A DNA stretch of 64,000 nucleotides from NCBI RefSeq assembly GCF_016907675.1, contig NZ_JAFBCJ010000001.1:3224001-3288000 (forward strand), in the 5' to 3' direction. The DNA is from Geodermatophilus bullaregiensis. Its GTDB lineage: Bacteria > Actinomycetota > Actinomycetes > Mycobacteriales > Geodermatophilaceae. The notes beneath the pieces are model-generated. The model ran no database searches. It was not told the DNA's origin and worked only from the letters and a program-made list of their open reading frames with translations. A program made the position numbers and the translations under genes. Positions 8,213-17,143 of the stretch are shown here, piece after piece; positions within the stretch are counted from its first letter, which is position 1; every line of letters begins with the position of its first letter.

Positions 8213-10234
8213 ATGGAACGCAAGAAGATCTTCCGCTCCGTGTGGTTCTGGGTCGTGCTCGTCGTCCTGGTGGCCCTCGGACTGTCGTCCTTCCTCGGTG
8301 GCGGCTCGAGCTACGAGCCCGTCGACACCTCCGTCGCGCTGGAGCAGATCGAGGACGGCAACGTCGAGTCGGTCACCATCAACGACAAGGAACAGACCCT
8401 CGACCTCGACCTGACCGAACCGGTCGACGGCAACGAGCAGATCAGCGCGTCCTACCCGATCGGCGCCTCGGACGACGTCTTCGCCCTCGTGTCGGGTATC
8501 GGCGGTGAGGGCGACGGCGTCGACTTCACCACCAACGTCACCCAGGACAGCGTCTTCGTCAGCGTCCTGATCAGCTTCCTGCCCTTCCTGATCCTCCTGC
8601 TGCTGCTGTTCTGGCTGTTCAACTCCATGCAGGGTGGCGGCCGCGGCGTCATGGCCTTCGGCAAGTCCAAGGCCAAGCAGGTCACCAAGGACACCCCGAA
8701 GACGACGTTCTCCGACGTGGCCGGGGCCGACGAGGCCATCGAGGAGCTGCAGGAGATCAAGGACTTCCTGCAGAACCCGGTCAAGTTCCAGGCCGTCGGC
8801 GCCAAGATCCCCAAGGGCGTGCTGCTGTTCGGCCCGCCCGGGACCGGCAAGACCCTGCTGGCCCGCGCGGTGGCCGGCGAGGCCGGCGTGCCGTTCTTCT
8901 CGATCTCCGGCTCGGACTTCGTCGAGATGTTCGTGGGCGTCGGCGCCAGCCGCGTGCGCGACCTGTTCGAGCAGGCCAAGCAGAACGCCCCGGCGATCAT
9001 CTTCGTCGACGAGATCGACGCCGTCGGCCGGCACCGCGGCGCCGGCATGGGCGGCGGCCACGACGAGCGCGAGCAGACGCTGAACCAGATGCTCGTCGAG
9101 ATGGACGGTTTCGACGTCAAGGGCGGCGTCATCATGATCGCCGCCACCAACCGGCCGGACATCCTCGACCCCGCGCTGCTGCGCCCGGGCCGCTTCGACC
9201 GGCAGATCGCCGTCGACCGGCCCGACCTGGAGGGCCGCAAGCGGATCCTCGAGGTGCACGCCAAGGGCAAGCCGCTTGCACCCGACGTCGACCTGGAGAC
9301 CGTCGCCCGGCGCACCCCCGGCTTCACCGGCGCGGACCTGGCCAACGTGCTCAACGAGGGCGCGCTGCTCACCGCCCGGCAGAACTCCTCGGTCGTCACC
9401 GACGCCGTCCTCGAGGAGGCCATCGACCGCGTCGTCGCCGGGCCCGAGCGCAAGACGCGGGCGATGAGCGAGAAGGAGAAGAAGGTCACCGCCTACCACG
9501 AGGGCGGGCACGCCCTCGTGGCGCACGCGCTGCCCAACCTGGACCCGGTGCACAAGGTGACGATCCTGCCGCGCGGCCGCTCGCTGGGGCACACGCTCGT
9601 GCTGCCGACCGAGGACAAGTACACCCAGACCCGCTCGGAGATGATCGACACGCTGGCCTACGCCCTCGGCGGGCGGGCGGCCGAGGAACTGGTCTTCCAC
9701 GAGCCGACCACCGGCGCGGGCAACGACATCGAGAAGGCCACCTCGATGGCCCGCGCGATGGTCACCCAGTACGGCATGAGCGCCAAGCTCGGCGCGGTCA
9801 AGTACGGCAGCACCGAGTCCGAGCCGTTCCTCGGCCGGGACATGGGCTCGCGGCCGGACTACTCCGAGGCCGTCGCCGCCGACATCGACGGCGAGGTGCG
9901 CGCCCTCATCGAGGCCGCGCACGACGAGGCGTGGGAGATCCTCGTGGAGTACCGCGGGGTGCTCGACCAGCTCGTGCTCGAGCTGATCGAGAAGGAGACC
10001 CTCTCCAAGGAGGACATGGCCCGCATCTGCGCGCCGGTCACCAAGCGTCCCTCGCTGGCCCCCTACAACGGCTTCGGCAAGCGGACGCCGTCGGACCAGC
10101 CGCCGGTGCTGACCCCGGCCGAGGCCGCCGCGCAGTCCAACGGCCACGGCGCCAACGGGAACGGCAGCGGCAGCAGCCTGGTCAAGGGCGGCAGCACCGC
10201 GGTCGGTGACGTCGGCGCACCCGTCCAGAGATGA
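8213..10234 (+). CDS. ftsH: ATP-dependent zinc metalloprotease FtsH
   Basis: A 673-residue membrane AAA+ protease that extracts and degrades membrane and regulatory proteins. Order: TM1 (about 7-26), an extracytoplasmic domain, TM2 (about 120-140), AAA+ ATPase with Walker A GPPGTGKT (about 207-214), Walker [10 protein letters not shown] and second region of homology [16 protein letters not shown], then the M41 protease domain with HEGGH (His430). The C-terminus ends in an Asn/Gly-rich tail after the conserved core. ATG 8213 is chosen because MERKKIFRS is the usual start of the family; no clear ribosome site precedes it. It leads into the folate operon, as in other actinobacteria. Confidence 0.96.
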   Translation: MERKKIFRSVWFWVVLVVLVALGLSSFLGGGSSYEPVDTSVALEQIEDGNVESVTINDKEQTLDLDLTEPVDGNEQISASYPIGASDDVFALVSGIGGEGDGVDFTTNVTQDSVFVSVLISFLPFLILLLLLFWLFNSMQGGGRGVMAFGKSKAKQVTKDTPKTTFSDVAGADEAIEELQEIKDFLQNPVKFQAVGAKIPKGVLLFGPPGTGKTLLARAVAGEAGVPFFSISGSDFVEMFVGVGASRVRDLFEQAKQNAPAIIFVDEIDAVGRHRGAGMGGGHDEREQTLNQMLVEMDGFDVKGGVIMIAATNRPDILDPALLRPGRFDRQIAVDRPDLEGRKRILEVHAKGKPLAPDVDLETVARRTPGFTGADLANVLNEGALLTARQNSSVVTDAVLEEAIDRVVAGPERKTRAMSEKEKKVTAYHEGGHALVAHALPNLDPVHKVTILPRGRSLGHTLVLPTEDKYTQTRSEMIDTLAYALGGRAAEELVFHEPTTGAGNDIEKATSMARAMVTQYGMSAKLGAVKYGSTESEPFLGRDMGSRPDYSEAVAADIDGEVRALIEAAHDEAWEILVEYRGVLDQLVLELIEKETLSKEDMARICAPVTKRPSLAPYNGFGKRTPSDQPPVLTPAEAAAQSNGHGANGNGSGSSLVKGGSTAVGDVGAPVQR

Positions 10235-10254
10235 GCGGGCCGGCGGGCGCAGCG

Positions 10255-10289
10255 GCCTCGCCGGCGCTGCCGGGCGGCGCCGGCGAGGC
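10255..10289 (+). promoter_or_regulatory. Hairpin between ftsH and folE that covers the folE ribosome site
   Basis: GCCTCGCCGGCG (10255-10266) pairs perfectly with CGCCGGCGAGGC (10278-10289) around an 11-nt loop. The only purine-rich ribosome-site candidate for folE (GAGG, 10285-10288) is inside the 3' arm, seven bases before GTG 10296. The structure could attenuate transcription or hide the ribosome site; the sequence cannot decide. Confidence 0.55.
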
Positions 10290-10295
10290 GGCGGC

Positions 10296-10913
10296 GTGAG
10301 CCAGCTCGCCGAGGAACCGGAGGACGAGGTCCGCGCCGACCCGTCGAGGATCGACACGGCGCGGGCGGCGGCCGCCGTCCGTGAGCTGCTGCTCGCGGTG
10401 GGGGAGGACCCCGACCGTCCCGGCCTGCAGGACACCCCGGGCCGGGTGGCCCGCGCCTACGCCGAGACCTTCGCCGGGCTCTGGCAGGACCCGGCCGAGA
10501 CCCTGGCGACGGTCTTCGACGAGGACCACGACGAGATGGTCCTGGTCAAGGACATCCCGATGTACTCGACCTGCGAGCACCACCTGGTGCCCTTCCACGG
10601 CGTCGCGCACGTGGGCTACGTCCCGGGCGAGGACGGCCGGGTGACCGGCCTGTCGAAGCTGGCCCGGCTGGTCGACGTCTTCGCCCGCCGCCCGCAGGTG
10701 CAGGAGCGGATGACCCGGCAGATCGCCGACGCCCTCTCCGACGTCCTCAAGCCCCGCGGCGTCATCGTGGTCATCGAGGCCGAGCACCTGTGCATGGCGA
10801 TGCGCGGCATCCGCAAGCCCGGCTCGACGACGGTCACCTCCGCCGTCCGCGGTGTCTTCCGCGACCACGCGGCCACCCGCGCCGAGGCGATGAGCCTCGT
10901 CCTGGGCCGGTGA
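10296..10913 (+). CDS. folE: GTP cyclohydrolase I
   Basis: A 205-residue enzyme making 7,8-dihydroneopterin triphosphate from GTP, the first step of folate synthesis. Zinc and catalytic residues are visible in [10 protein letters not shown] and [11 protein letters not shown], with the C-terminal [17 protein letters not shown] block. Length fits the family once the GTG at 10296 is used; upstream in-frame codons give an unlike Arg/Gly-rich sequence. The TGA stop overlaps folP as GTGA. The ribosome site lies in a hairpin with the end of the ftsH spacer. Confidence 0.95.
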   Translation: MSQLAEEPEDEVRADPSRIDTARAAAAVRELLLAVGEDPDRPGLQDTPGRVARAYAETFAGLWQDPAETLATVFDEDHDEMVLVKDIPMYSTCEHHLVPFHGVAHVGYVPGEDGRVTGLSKLARLVDVFARRPQVQERMTRQIADALSDVLKPRGVIVVIEAEHLCMAMRGIRKPGSTTVTSAVRGVFRDHAATRAEAMSLVLGR

Positions 10914-11773
10914 CCGCGGCCGGCGCCGCGCTGCTGCACCCGGGGCGGTGCGTGGTCATGGGCGTCCTCAACGTCACGCCCGACTCGTTCTCCGACGGCG
11001 GCTGCTTCGCCGACCCCGAGGTGGCGGTCGCCCACGGCCTGGCCATGGCCGCCGCCGGCGCCGACTACGTCGACGTCGGCGGGGAGTCCACCCGCCCCGG
11101 CGCCGACCGGATCGACGCCGACGAGGAGCGCCGCCGCGTCGTGCCGGTGGTGCGCGAGCTGACCGCCGCCGGCGTGCGGGTCAGCGTGGACACCACCCGC
11201 ACCGAGGTCGCCGAGGCCGCGCTGGCCGCCGGGGCCGTGCTGGTCAACGACATCAGCGGCGGGCTGGCCGACGCCGGGATGGCCGCGCTGGTGGCCGACG
11301 CCGGCGTCCCGTGGGTGCTCATGCACTGGCGCGGCCACAGCCGGGAGATGTACGCGCGGGCCGGTTACGGCGACGTCGTCGCCGAGGTGTGCGCCGAGCT
11401 CTCCGCCCGGGTCGACGCCGCGCTGTCGGCCGGGGTCGACCCCGGCCGGCTCGTGCTCGACCCGGGGCTGGGCTTCGCCAAGCAGGCCGCGCACAACTGG
11501 GCGCTGCTCGCGGCGCTGCCCCGGGTGGTCGCGCTCGGCCTGCCGGTGCTGGTCGGTGCCTCCCGCAAGTCCTTCCTCGGCCGGCTGCTCGCCGGCGCCG
11601 ACGGCGCGCTGCGACCGGCCGAGGGACGCGACGCCGCGACCCTGGCCACCACCGTCCTCGCCGCGGAGGCCGGCGCGTGGGGTGTGCGGGTGCACGACGC
11701 CGCCGCCTCGGCCGACGCCGTCCGCACCGTGGCCGCCGTGCAGCGCGCCCGCGAGGAGGTCCGTCGTGACTGA
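10910..11773 (+). CDS. folP: Dihydropteroate synthase
   Basis: A 287-residue TIM-barrel enzyme condensing 4-aminobenzoate with hydroxymethyl-dihydropterin diphosphate, the sulfonamide target. Both signatures are present: [14 protein letters not shown] near the N-terminus and GGESTRPGA at about residue 60. The loop [11 protein letters not shown] is also standard. GTG 10910 overlaps the folE stop, and the gene runs eight bases into folB, so expression is tightly coupled. Confidence 0.95.
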   Translation: MTAAGAALLHPGRCVVMGVLNVTPDSFSDGGCFADPEVAVAHGLAMAAAGADYVDVGGESTRPGADRIDADEERRRVVPVVRELTAAGVRVSVDTTRTEVAEAALAAGAVLVNDISGGLADAGMAALVADAGVPWVLMHWRGHSREMYARAGYGDVVAEVCAELSARVDAALSAGVDPGRLVLDPGLGFAKQAAHNWALLAALPRVVALGLPVLVGASRKSFLGRLLAGADGALRPAEGRDAATLATTVLAAEAGAWGVRVHDAAASADAVRTVAAVQRAREEVRRD

Positions 11774-12140
11774 CCGCGCGCCGGACCGGATCGCCGTCCG
11801 CGGGTTGACGGCACACGCCCACCACGGCGTCCACGGCTTCGAGCGGGAGAACGGGCAGACGTTCACCGTCGACGCCGTCCTCGAGGTCGACACCGCGCCC
11901 GCCGCCGCCACCGACGACCTCGCGCTGACGGTGGACTACGCCGAGCTGGCCCAGCGGCTGCACGCCGTCCTCACCGGCGAGCCGGTCGACCTGCTCGAGA
12001 CGCTGTGCCGGCGGCTGGCCGACGTCTGCCTCGCCGACCCGCTCGTGCAGGCCGCGGAGATCACCGTGCACAAGCCGCAGGCCGAGCTCGGCGTCCCGTT
12101 CGACGACGTCACCGTCACCATCCGCAGGCAGCGGCCGTGA
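11766..12140 (+). CDS. folB: Dihydroneopterin aldolase
   Basis: A 124-residue enzyme that cleaves dihydroneopterin to 6-hydroxymethyl-dihydropterin and glycolaldehyde. The N-terminal block ending AHAHHGVHGFERENGQ and the C-terminal EITVHKPQAELGVPFDDV are diagnostic, with the catalytic Lys in the latter. It starts at GTG 11766, inside the end of folP, and its TGA overlaps folK as GTGA. Confidence 0.94.
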   Translation: MTDRAPDRIAVRGLTAHAHHGVHGFERENGQTFTVDAVLEVDTAPAAATDDLALTVDYAELAQRLHAVLTGEPVDLLETLCRRLADVCLADPLVQAAEITVHKPQAELGVPFDDVTVTIRRQRP

Positions 12141-12640
12141 GCCGCGCGGTCCTGTCCCTGGGCGCGAACCTCGGCGACCGCGCCCGCGCGCTGCGCACCG
12201 CGATCGAGGCGCTCGGGGCCGACGGTCTGGTGGCCCGCTCGACGCTGTACGAGACGCCGCCGTGGGGCCCCGTCGAGCAGCCGCCCTACCTCAACGCGGT
12301 CGTCGTCGTCCGCGGGGAGCGCGACGCCGCCGGCTGGCTGGCCCGCGCGCAGGAGCTGGAGCAGGCCGCCGGCCGCACCCGCGAGGTGCGCTGGGGCGCC
12401 CGCACGCTGGACGTCGACGTCGTCACGGTCACCGGCGACGACGGCGCCCCGGTGCTCTCCGACGACCCCGCGCTGACCCTGCCGCACCCCCGGGCGCACG
12501 AGCGGGCCTTCGTCCTCCTGCCGTGGCTGTCCCTGGAGCCCACCGCGGTCCTGCCCGGGCACGGCCGGGTGGCCGACCTGGTCGCGGCGCTGCCGGCCGA
12601 CGACGTCGCCGCGGTCGTCAGGTGGGAGCACCTGCATTGA
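12137..12640 (+). CDS. folK: 2-amino-4-hydroxy-6-hydroxymethyldihydropteridine diphosphokinase
   Basis: A 167-residue pyrophosphokinase supplying the diphosphate substrate for FolP. Motifs are LSLGANLGDR at the N-terminus, ETPPWGPVEQPPYLN, and the metal-site block RTLDVDVV with PHPRAHERAFVLLP further on. GTG 12137 overlaps folB, and the TGA overlaps the TTG start of the next gene, completing a five-gene coupled operon. Confidence 0.95.
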   Translation: MSRAVLSLGANLGDRARALRTAIEALGADGLVARSTLYETPPWGPVEQPPYLNAVVVVRGERDAAGWLARAQELEQAAGRTREVRWGARTLDVDVVTVTGDDGAPVLSDDPALTLPHPRAHERAFVLLPWLSLEPTAVLPGHGRVADLVAALPADDVAAVVRWEHLH

Positions 12641-13161
12641 GGCCGGTCAACCGGCGCGACCTGGTCGTCGTGGCAGCCGGGCTGGCGCTGGCCGCCTGGC
12701 TGGTCGTGCGCGCCACCTACGGCGACCTGCCGTCGCTGCGCTGGTGGCTGCCGGTGCCGCTGGGCGTGCTCGCCGTCGCCGAGGCCCTCGGCGCCCGCAC
12801 GCTGCGCGCCCGGCTGGCCGCCGAGCGCGACGCCCGCCGCGGCAGCCGCGAGGGGCGCCCCGCCGAGGCGGCGGCGCCCCTGGTCCGGCGCGTCGAGCCG
12901 ATGGTGGTGGCCCGCCTGGCGGTGCTCGCCCAGGCCAGCGCCTTCGTCGGCGCGGTCTTCACCGGCGTCTGGGCCGGGGTGCTGCTGCACGTCGCACCCG
13001 CGGTGTCGCGCCTGCAGGCCGCCTCCGGCGACACGGTCACCGCGGTGCTGGGCGTGGTCCTCGCGGTGGGTCTGACCGCCGCGGCGCTGTGGCTGGAGTC
13101 GATCTGCCGGGTGCCGCCGCAGCGCGACGACGACCGGCCCGAGGGCGGCGTCCGCGCCTAG
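12637..13161 (+). CDS. DUF3180 membrane protein of the folate operon
   Basis: A 174-residue protein with about four hydrophobic helices (near residues 8-25, 28-45, 88-112 and 125-148). It belongs to DUF3180, which follows folK in many actinobacteria (Rv3605c position, from memory); its role is unknown. The TTG start at 12637 overlaps the folK stop (TTGA), the tightest in-frame start available. The TAG stop shares the palindrome CTAG with the stop of the convergent ABC ATPase gene. Confidence 0.85.
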   Translation: MRPVNRRDLVVVAAGLALAAWLVVRATYGDLPSLRWWLPVPLGVLAVAEALGARTLRARLAAERDARRGSREGRPAEAAAPLVRRVEPMVVARLAVLAQASAFVGAVFTGVWAGVLLHVAPAVSRLQAASGDTVTAVLGVVLAVGLTAAALWLESICRVPPQRDDDRPEGGVRA

Positions 13162-14351
13162 GGACGGCTCCAGGCGGGGACCGCGGCGCCGGCGGTCTCC
13201 GGCACCGTGCCCTCCACCGAGCGGCGCAGCGCCGCGTGCAGCGACTCGGGCGTGAGCACCCCGAGGAAGACGTCGCCGTCGAGCACCGCGACCCAGCCGG
13301 CCTCGTGCTGCAGCATCGTGGCGAACGCCGTCTTCAGCGTGGCGTCCACCGGCACCCAGGCCTCCATGCGGTGCGCCGCCGACCCCACGGTGCCCGGGCC
13401 GGAGGCCCGCTCGGCCGACAGCCACCCGTGCAGCCGGCCGTCGCCGTCGAGGACGACCGCCCAGCGGGCGCCGGCGGCCTGCAGCGAGGCGCGCGCGTCG
13501 GCCAGCCCGTCGGCGACGTGCACCACCGGCGGCCGCTCGAGGTCGTCGACCTCGATGGCGGTGACCGCCAGCCGCTTGAGGCCCCGGTCGGCGCCCACGA
13601 AGTCGGCGACGAACGCGTTGGCCGGCCGGCCCAGCAGCTCGGCGGGCGGCGCGAACTGCTCGACCCGCCCGCCGGTGCTCATCACCGCGATCCGGTCGCC
13701 GAGGCGCACGGCCTCCTCGATGTCGTGGGTGACGAAGACGATGGTCTTGCGGACGGTCTCCTGCAGCCGGAGGAACTCCGCCTGCAGCCGCTCGCGGACC
13801 ACCGGGTCGACGGCGGAGAACGGCTCGTCCATGAGCAGGACGGCGGGGTCGGCGGCCAGCGCCCGCGCCACCCCGGCCCGCTGCCGCTGGCCGCCGGAGA
13901 GCTGGGCGGGGTAGCGGTCGCCGTGGACGGCGGGGTCGAGGCCGACGGTGGCCAGCAGGTCGTCGACGCGGGCGCGGATCCGGCGCCGGTCCCAGCCCAG
14001 CAGCCGCGGCACGGTGGCCACGTTGGCGCGCACCGTCTGGTGGGGGAACAGGCCCACGTTCTGGATGACGTAGCCGATGCGGCGGCGCAGCCGGTCGGCG
14101 TCGACCCGGGTGACGTCCTCGCCGCCGAGCAGGATCCGCCCGGTCGTCGGCTCGATGACCCGGTTGATCATCTTCATGGTCGTCGTCTTGCCGCAGCCCG
14201 AGGGTCCGACCAGGACGCTGAGCTCGCCGGCGGCGAAGGTCAGGTCGAGCCGCTCGACGCCGACCGTGCCGTCGGCGTAGGTCTTGCTGACCCCCTCGAG
14301 CCGGATCTCCTGCGCGGTGCCGTCCGCGCCGCCTTCGGCAGTAGCGTCCAC
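13158..14351 (-). CDS. Glycine betaine/choline ABC transporter ATPase with CBS domains (ProV/OpuCA family)
   Basis: A 397-residue ATPase. The nucleotide-binding domain shows Walker A GPSGCGKTT, the signature LSGGQRQRAGVARAL, Walker B AVLLMDEP and the switch His in VFVTHD. The C-terminal third has two CBS repeats (about 260-390), which in OpuA-type transporters sense ionic strength. It should power import of a compatible solute with the divergent permeases and binding protein. The GTG start at 14351 is only three bases from the start of the first permease, so both transcripts must begin inside the neighbouring gene or lack leaders. Confidence 0.92.
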   Translation of the reverse strand: MDATAEGGADGTAQEIRLEGVSKTYADGTVGVERLDLTFAAGELSVLVGPSGCGKTTTMKMINRVIEPTTGRILLGGEDVTRVDADRLRRRIGYVIQNVGLFPHQTVRANVATVPRLLGWDRRRIRARVDDLLATVGLDPAVHGDRYPAQLSGGQRQRAGVARALAADPAVLLMDEPFSAVDPVVRERLQAEFLRLQETVRKTIVFVTHDIEEAVRLGDRIAVMSTGGRVEQFAPPAELLGRPANAFVADFVGADRGLKRLAVTAIEVDDLERPPVVHVADGLADARASLQAAGARWAVVLDGDGRLHGWLSAERASGPGTVGSAAHRMEAWVPVDATLKTAFATMLQHEAGWVAVLDGDVFLGVLTPESLHAALRRSVEGTVPETAGAAVPAWSRP

Positions 14352-14354
14352 CGG

Positions 14355-15086
14355 GTGACCTCCCTGGGTGCGCGTCCGCTGCAGGACGCGGTGAGCGACC
14401 CCGCGGTGGGGGTGCTCGCGGTCGACGAGGCCCCGAACCCGTGGTTCCGGCCGTCGTACGTGCGCGACAACTGGGACACCATCCTGGCCTACGCCGGCGA
14501 GCACGTCCGGCTCACCGTGGCCGCCGTCGTCATCGGGGCCGCGCTCGCGCTCCCGCTGGCGCTGGCCGCCCGGCGCAGCCGGCTCCTCTCGGCGCCGGTG
14601 CTGGGGTTGTCGACGGTCGTGTACACGATCCCCTCGCTGGCGATGTTCGCGCTGCTGGTGCCCTTCACCGGGCTGTCCTCGACGACGGTGCTGGTCGGGC
14701 TGGTCGCCTACTCGCTGGTCATCCTGGTGCGCAACTTCCTGGCCGGGTTGCAGGGCGTGCCCGACGACGTCCGCGAGGCCGCCCGCGGCATGGGGCTGTC
14801 GGGGGCACAGACGTTCTGGCGCGTGGACCTGCCACTGGCGCTGCCGGCGTTCATGGCCGGGCTGCGGATCGCCACGGTGTCCACCGTCGCGCTCACCACG
14901 GTCGGCGTCCTGGTCGGCCACGGCGGGCTGGGACAGCTGATCACCGGCGGGTTCGCGGCCAACTTCTACCGCGCCGAGATCGTCACCGGCGCGGTCGGCT
15001 GCGTGCTGCTCGCGCTCGCCGCCGACCTGCTGCTGGCCGGCGTCGAGCGGCTGCTCACGCCCTGGGCGCGGGCGGCGCGCGCGTGA
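14355..15086 (+). CDS. Glycine betaine/choline ABC transporter permease (OpuCB type)
   Basis: A 243-residue integral membrane protein with about five to six helices. It carries the EAA loop DDVREAARGMGLSGAQTFWRV, where it meets the ATPase. An N-terminal extension before LTVAAVVIGAALALPLALAA is longer than in most OpuCB proteins. GTG 14355 is used; GTG 14391 is an alternative. The stop overlaps the next permease as GTGA. Confidence 0.9.
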   Translation: MTSLGARPLQDAVSDPAVGVLAVDEAPNPWFRPSYVRDNWDTILAYAGEHVRLTVAAVVIGAALALPLALAARRSRLLSAPVLGLSTVVYTIPSLAMFALLVPFTGLSSTTVLVGLVAYSLVILVRNFLAGLQGVPDDVREAARGMGLSGAQTFWRVDLPLALPAFMAGLRIATVSTVALTTVGVLVGHGGLGQLITGGFAANFYRAEIVTGAVGCVLLALAADLLLAGVERLLTPWARAARA

Positions 15087-15820
15087 GCGACTTCTCGCGG
15101 GCGCTGCGCTACCTCAACGACCCGCTCAACTGGAGCCGTCCCAACGGCATCACCGACCTGACCCTCGAGCACCTGGGCATCTCGGCGGCCGCCGTCCTCG
15201 CCGCCATGCTCGTCGCGCTCCCGGTCGGCACCGCCCTCGGCACGGCACGGCGCGGCGCGGGGCTGGTCGTCGTCCTGTCCAACGTCAGCCGCGCGGTGCC
15301 CACCCTGGCGCTGCTCACCCTCTTCGCGGTCAGCCCGATCGGCTTCGGCAACCGGGCGACGGCGATCGCGCTGGCGGTCTTCGCCGTCCCGCCGATCCTG
15401 ACCAACACCTTCGTCGGCTTCCGCGGCGTCGACCCGGAGGTCCGCGAGGCCTCCCGCGGCATGGGGATGAGCCGCGGCCAGGTGCTCGCCCGCGTCGAGC
15501 TGCCGCTGGCCCTCCCGCTCGTGATGACCGGGATCCGCACCGCTGCGGTGCAGGTCGTGGCGACGGCGGGGCTGGCCGCGCTCGTCGGCGGCGGGGGACT
15601 GGGCCGGATCGTCAACCTCGGCTTCGGCCAGCAGGACTACGGCGTCATGATCGCCGGGGCCATCCTGGTGGCGGGGCTGGCGCTGCTCGCCGAGCTGGTG
15701 CTCGCCCTCGTGTCGTGGGCGGCCACACCGGGCCCGCGGCGGCTGCCGTTCCTCCGCGCGCGCACGGCCGGAGGGGGCGTCGGGGTTCCGGAACCGACGG
15801 CCAGCGGAGTGCCGCTGTGA
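15083..15820 (+). CDS. Glycine betaine/choline ABC transporter permease (OpuCD type)
   Basis: A 245-residue second permease with the same fold: hydrophobic helices from AAVLAAMLVALPVGTALG onward and an EAA loop EVREASRGMGMSRGQVLARVE. It should pair with the preceding permease as a heterodimer in the membrane. GTG 15083 overlaps the previous stop. The binding-protein gene follows after 162 bp that hold a likely ribosome site but no other clear feature. Confidence 0.9.
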   Translation: MSDFSRALRYLNDPLNWSRPNGITDLTLEHLGISAAAVLAAMLVALPVGTALGTARRGAGLVVVLSNVSRAVPTLALLTLFAVSPIGFGNRATAIALAVFAVPPILTNTFVGFRGVDPEVREASRGMGMSRGQVLARVELPLALPLVMTGIRTAAVQVVATAGLAALVGGGGLGRIVNLGFGQQDYGVMIAGAILVAGLALLAELVLALVSWAATPGPRRLPFLRARTAGGGVGVPEPTASGVPL

Positions 15821-15982
15821 CCTGCGCGGCGCGCCCCGGCGGGAGCAGGTAACGAGCTCACAACACTCTGGCGGGGCGATTGCCGGGGTGGAGCGCACGG
15901 CGGTTGCATGGCCCGCGCGGGATCCCCCGCCAGACACGCGTCGCGGCCGCACGCCGCGCGGGACACAGAAGGCGGACAGCTC

Positions 15983-16993
15983 ATGCGCATGCCCCGCGTC
16001 CTCACCCCCCTGGCCCTCGCGGCGGTCCTGCTGACCGCGGCCTGCGGGGAGTCCGGCTCGTCCGGCACGGGCGGCTCCACCGGCGCCAGCGGCTCGGCCG
16101 CCACCGGCGACGCCTGCGCCCCGGTGGCCGGCGAGCAGCTCGTCGTGCTCGAGGACGACCAGCAGCTGCAGAACGCCGACAACGTCGTGCCGGCGGTCAC
16201 CGCGGCCACCGCCGCGGCCAACCCCGCGCTGATCCCGGCGCTCGACGCCGTCTCGGCCGCGATGACGACCGAGCAGCTCATCGAGATGAACGCCGCGGTC
16301 GACCTCGAGCGGCAGAGCGCCGAGGACGTCGCCGCCGCCTGGGTGCAGGAGAGCGGCGTCACCGAGGGGCTCGAGCCGGGCAGCGGCCCGATCGTGGTGG
16401 GGGCGAGCAACTTCACCGAGTCGACCATCCTGGCCAACGTCTACGCCGGGGTCCTCGACGCGGTCGGCTTCGACGCCTCGGTCCGCGAGGTGGGCAACCG
16501 CGACCTCTACCTGCCGGCCCTCATCTCCGGCGTCGACCTGCAGGTCTTCCCCGAGTACCTCGCCACGGTCACCGAGGCGCTCAACGCCCAGGTCAACGGG
16601 CCCGACCCGACGCCGATCGCCAGCAGTGACGCCCAGGCGACCCGCGACGCCCTGCAGCCGCTGGCCGACGGGGTCGGGCTGACCTTCGGCCAGCCGTCGG
16701 AGGCGGCCAACCAGAACGCCTTCGCGGTGACGCAGGAGTTCGCCGACGGGCTCGGCGTGACCACCCTGTCGGAACTCGCGGACGCCTGCGGGGACGGCTC
16801 GCTGGTCCTGGGCGGCCCGGCCGAGTGCCCGACCCGGCCGTTCTGCCAGCCGGGGCTGGAGGAGACCTACGGCCTGCAGTTCGCCGAGTTCCGCGAGTTC
16901 GACGCCGGCGGCCCGGCGACCAAGGCCGCGATCACGCAGGGCGAGGTCTCGATGGGCCTGGTCTTCAGCTCCGACGCGGCCCTCGCCCGATAG
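15983..16993 (+). CDS. Glycine betaine/choline-type substrate-binding lipoprotein, apparently circularly permuted
   Basis: A 336-residue lipoprotein: signal peptide ending in the lipobox LTAAC, then an OpuAC-family binding protein. Segment order is unusual. The first 90 mature residues (LVVLEDDQQL, AMTTEQLIEMNAAVDL, SAEDVAAAWVQE) match the C-terminal block of canonical OpuBC/ProX (compare MLKDDKQFFPP and MQELNYEVDG in B. subtilis OpuBC, from memory). The canonical N-terminus (IVVGASNFTES, GNRDLYLPALISGVDLQVFPEYLA) follows at about residue 132. The protein ends at GEVSMGLVFSSDAALAR, the segment that normally precedes LEDD. This is the pattern of a circular permutation. ATG 15983 follows GAAGG; ATG 15989 is an alternative. 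Confidence 0.85.
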   Translation: MRMPRVLTPLALAAVLLTAACGESGSSGTGGSTGASGSAATGDACAPVAGEQLVVLEDDQQLQNADNVVPAVTAATAAANPALIPALDAVSAAMTTEQLIEMNAAVDLERQSAEDVAAAWVQESGVTEGLEPGSGPIVVGASNFTESTILANVYAGVLDAVGFDASVREVGNRDLYLPALISGVDLQVFPEYLATVTEALNAQVNGPDPTPIASSDAQATRDALQPLADGVGLTFGQPSEAANQNAFAVTQEFADGLGVTTLSELADACGDGSLVLGGPAECPTRPFCQPGLEETYGLQFAEFREFDAGGPATKAAITQGEVSMGLVFSSDAALAR

Positions 16994-17061
16994 AGGGACC
17001 CCGCTGCCCCCCACGCCGCGCTGACGCTCGGCGCGGGGCCCTGCAGCGCGGCCGTTCCCTC
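16993..17061 (+). terminator. Nested terminator hairpin after the binding-protein gene
   Basis: GAGGGA (16993-16998) pairs with TCCCTC (17056-17061), and an inner stem CCGCGC/GCGCGG forms near 17016-17036. The outer arm begins at the last base of the TAG stop. It is a member of the nested-hairpin family that recurs in this window. Confidence 0.65.
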
Positions 17062-17143
17062 AGGTCAGCAGCGAGCCCCCGGCTCCGGCACGCAGACGCT
17101 CGCGTGCCGGAGTCGGGGGCTCGCTCACCGTTACCCTGAGCCC

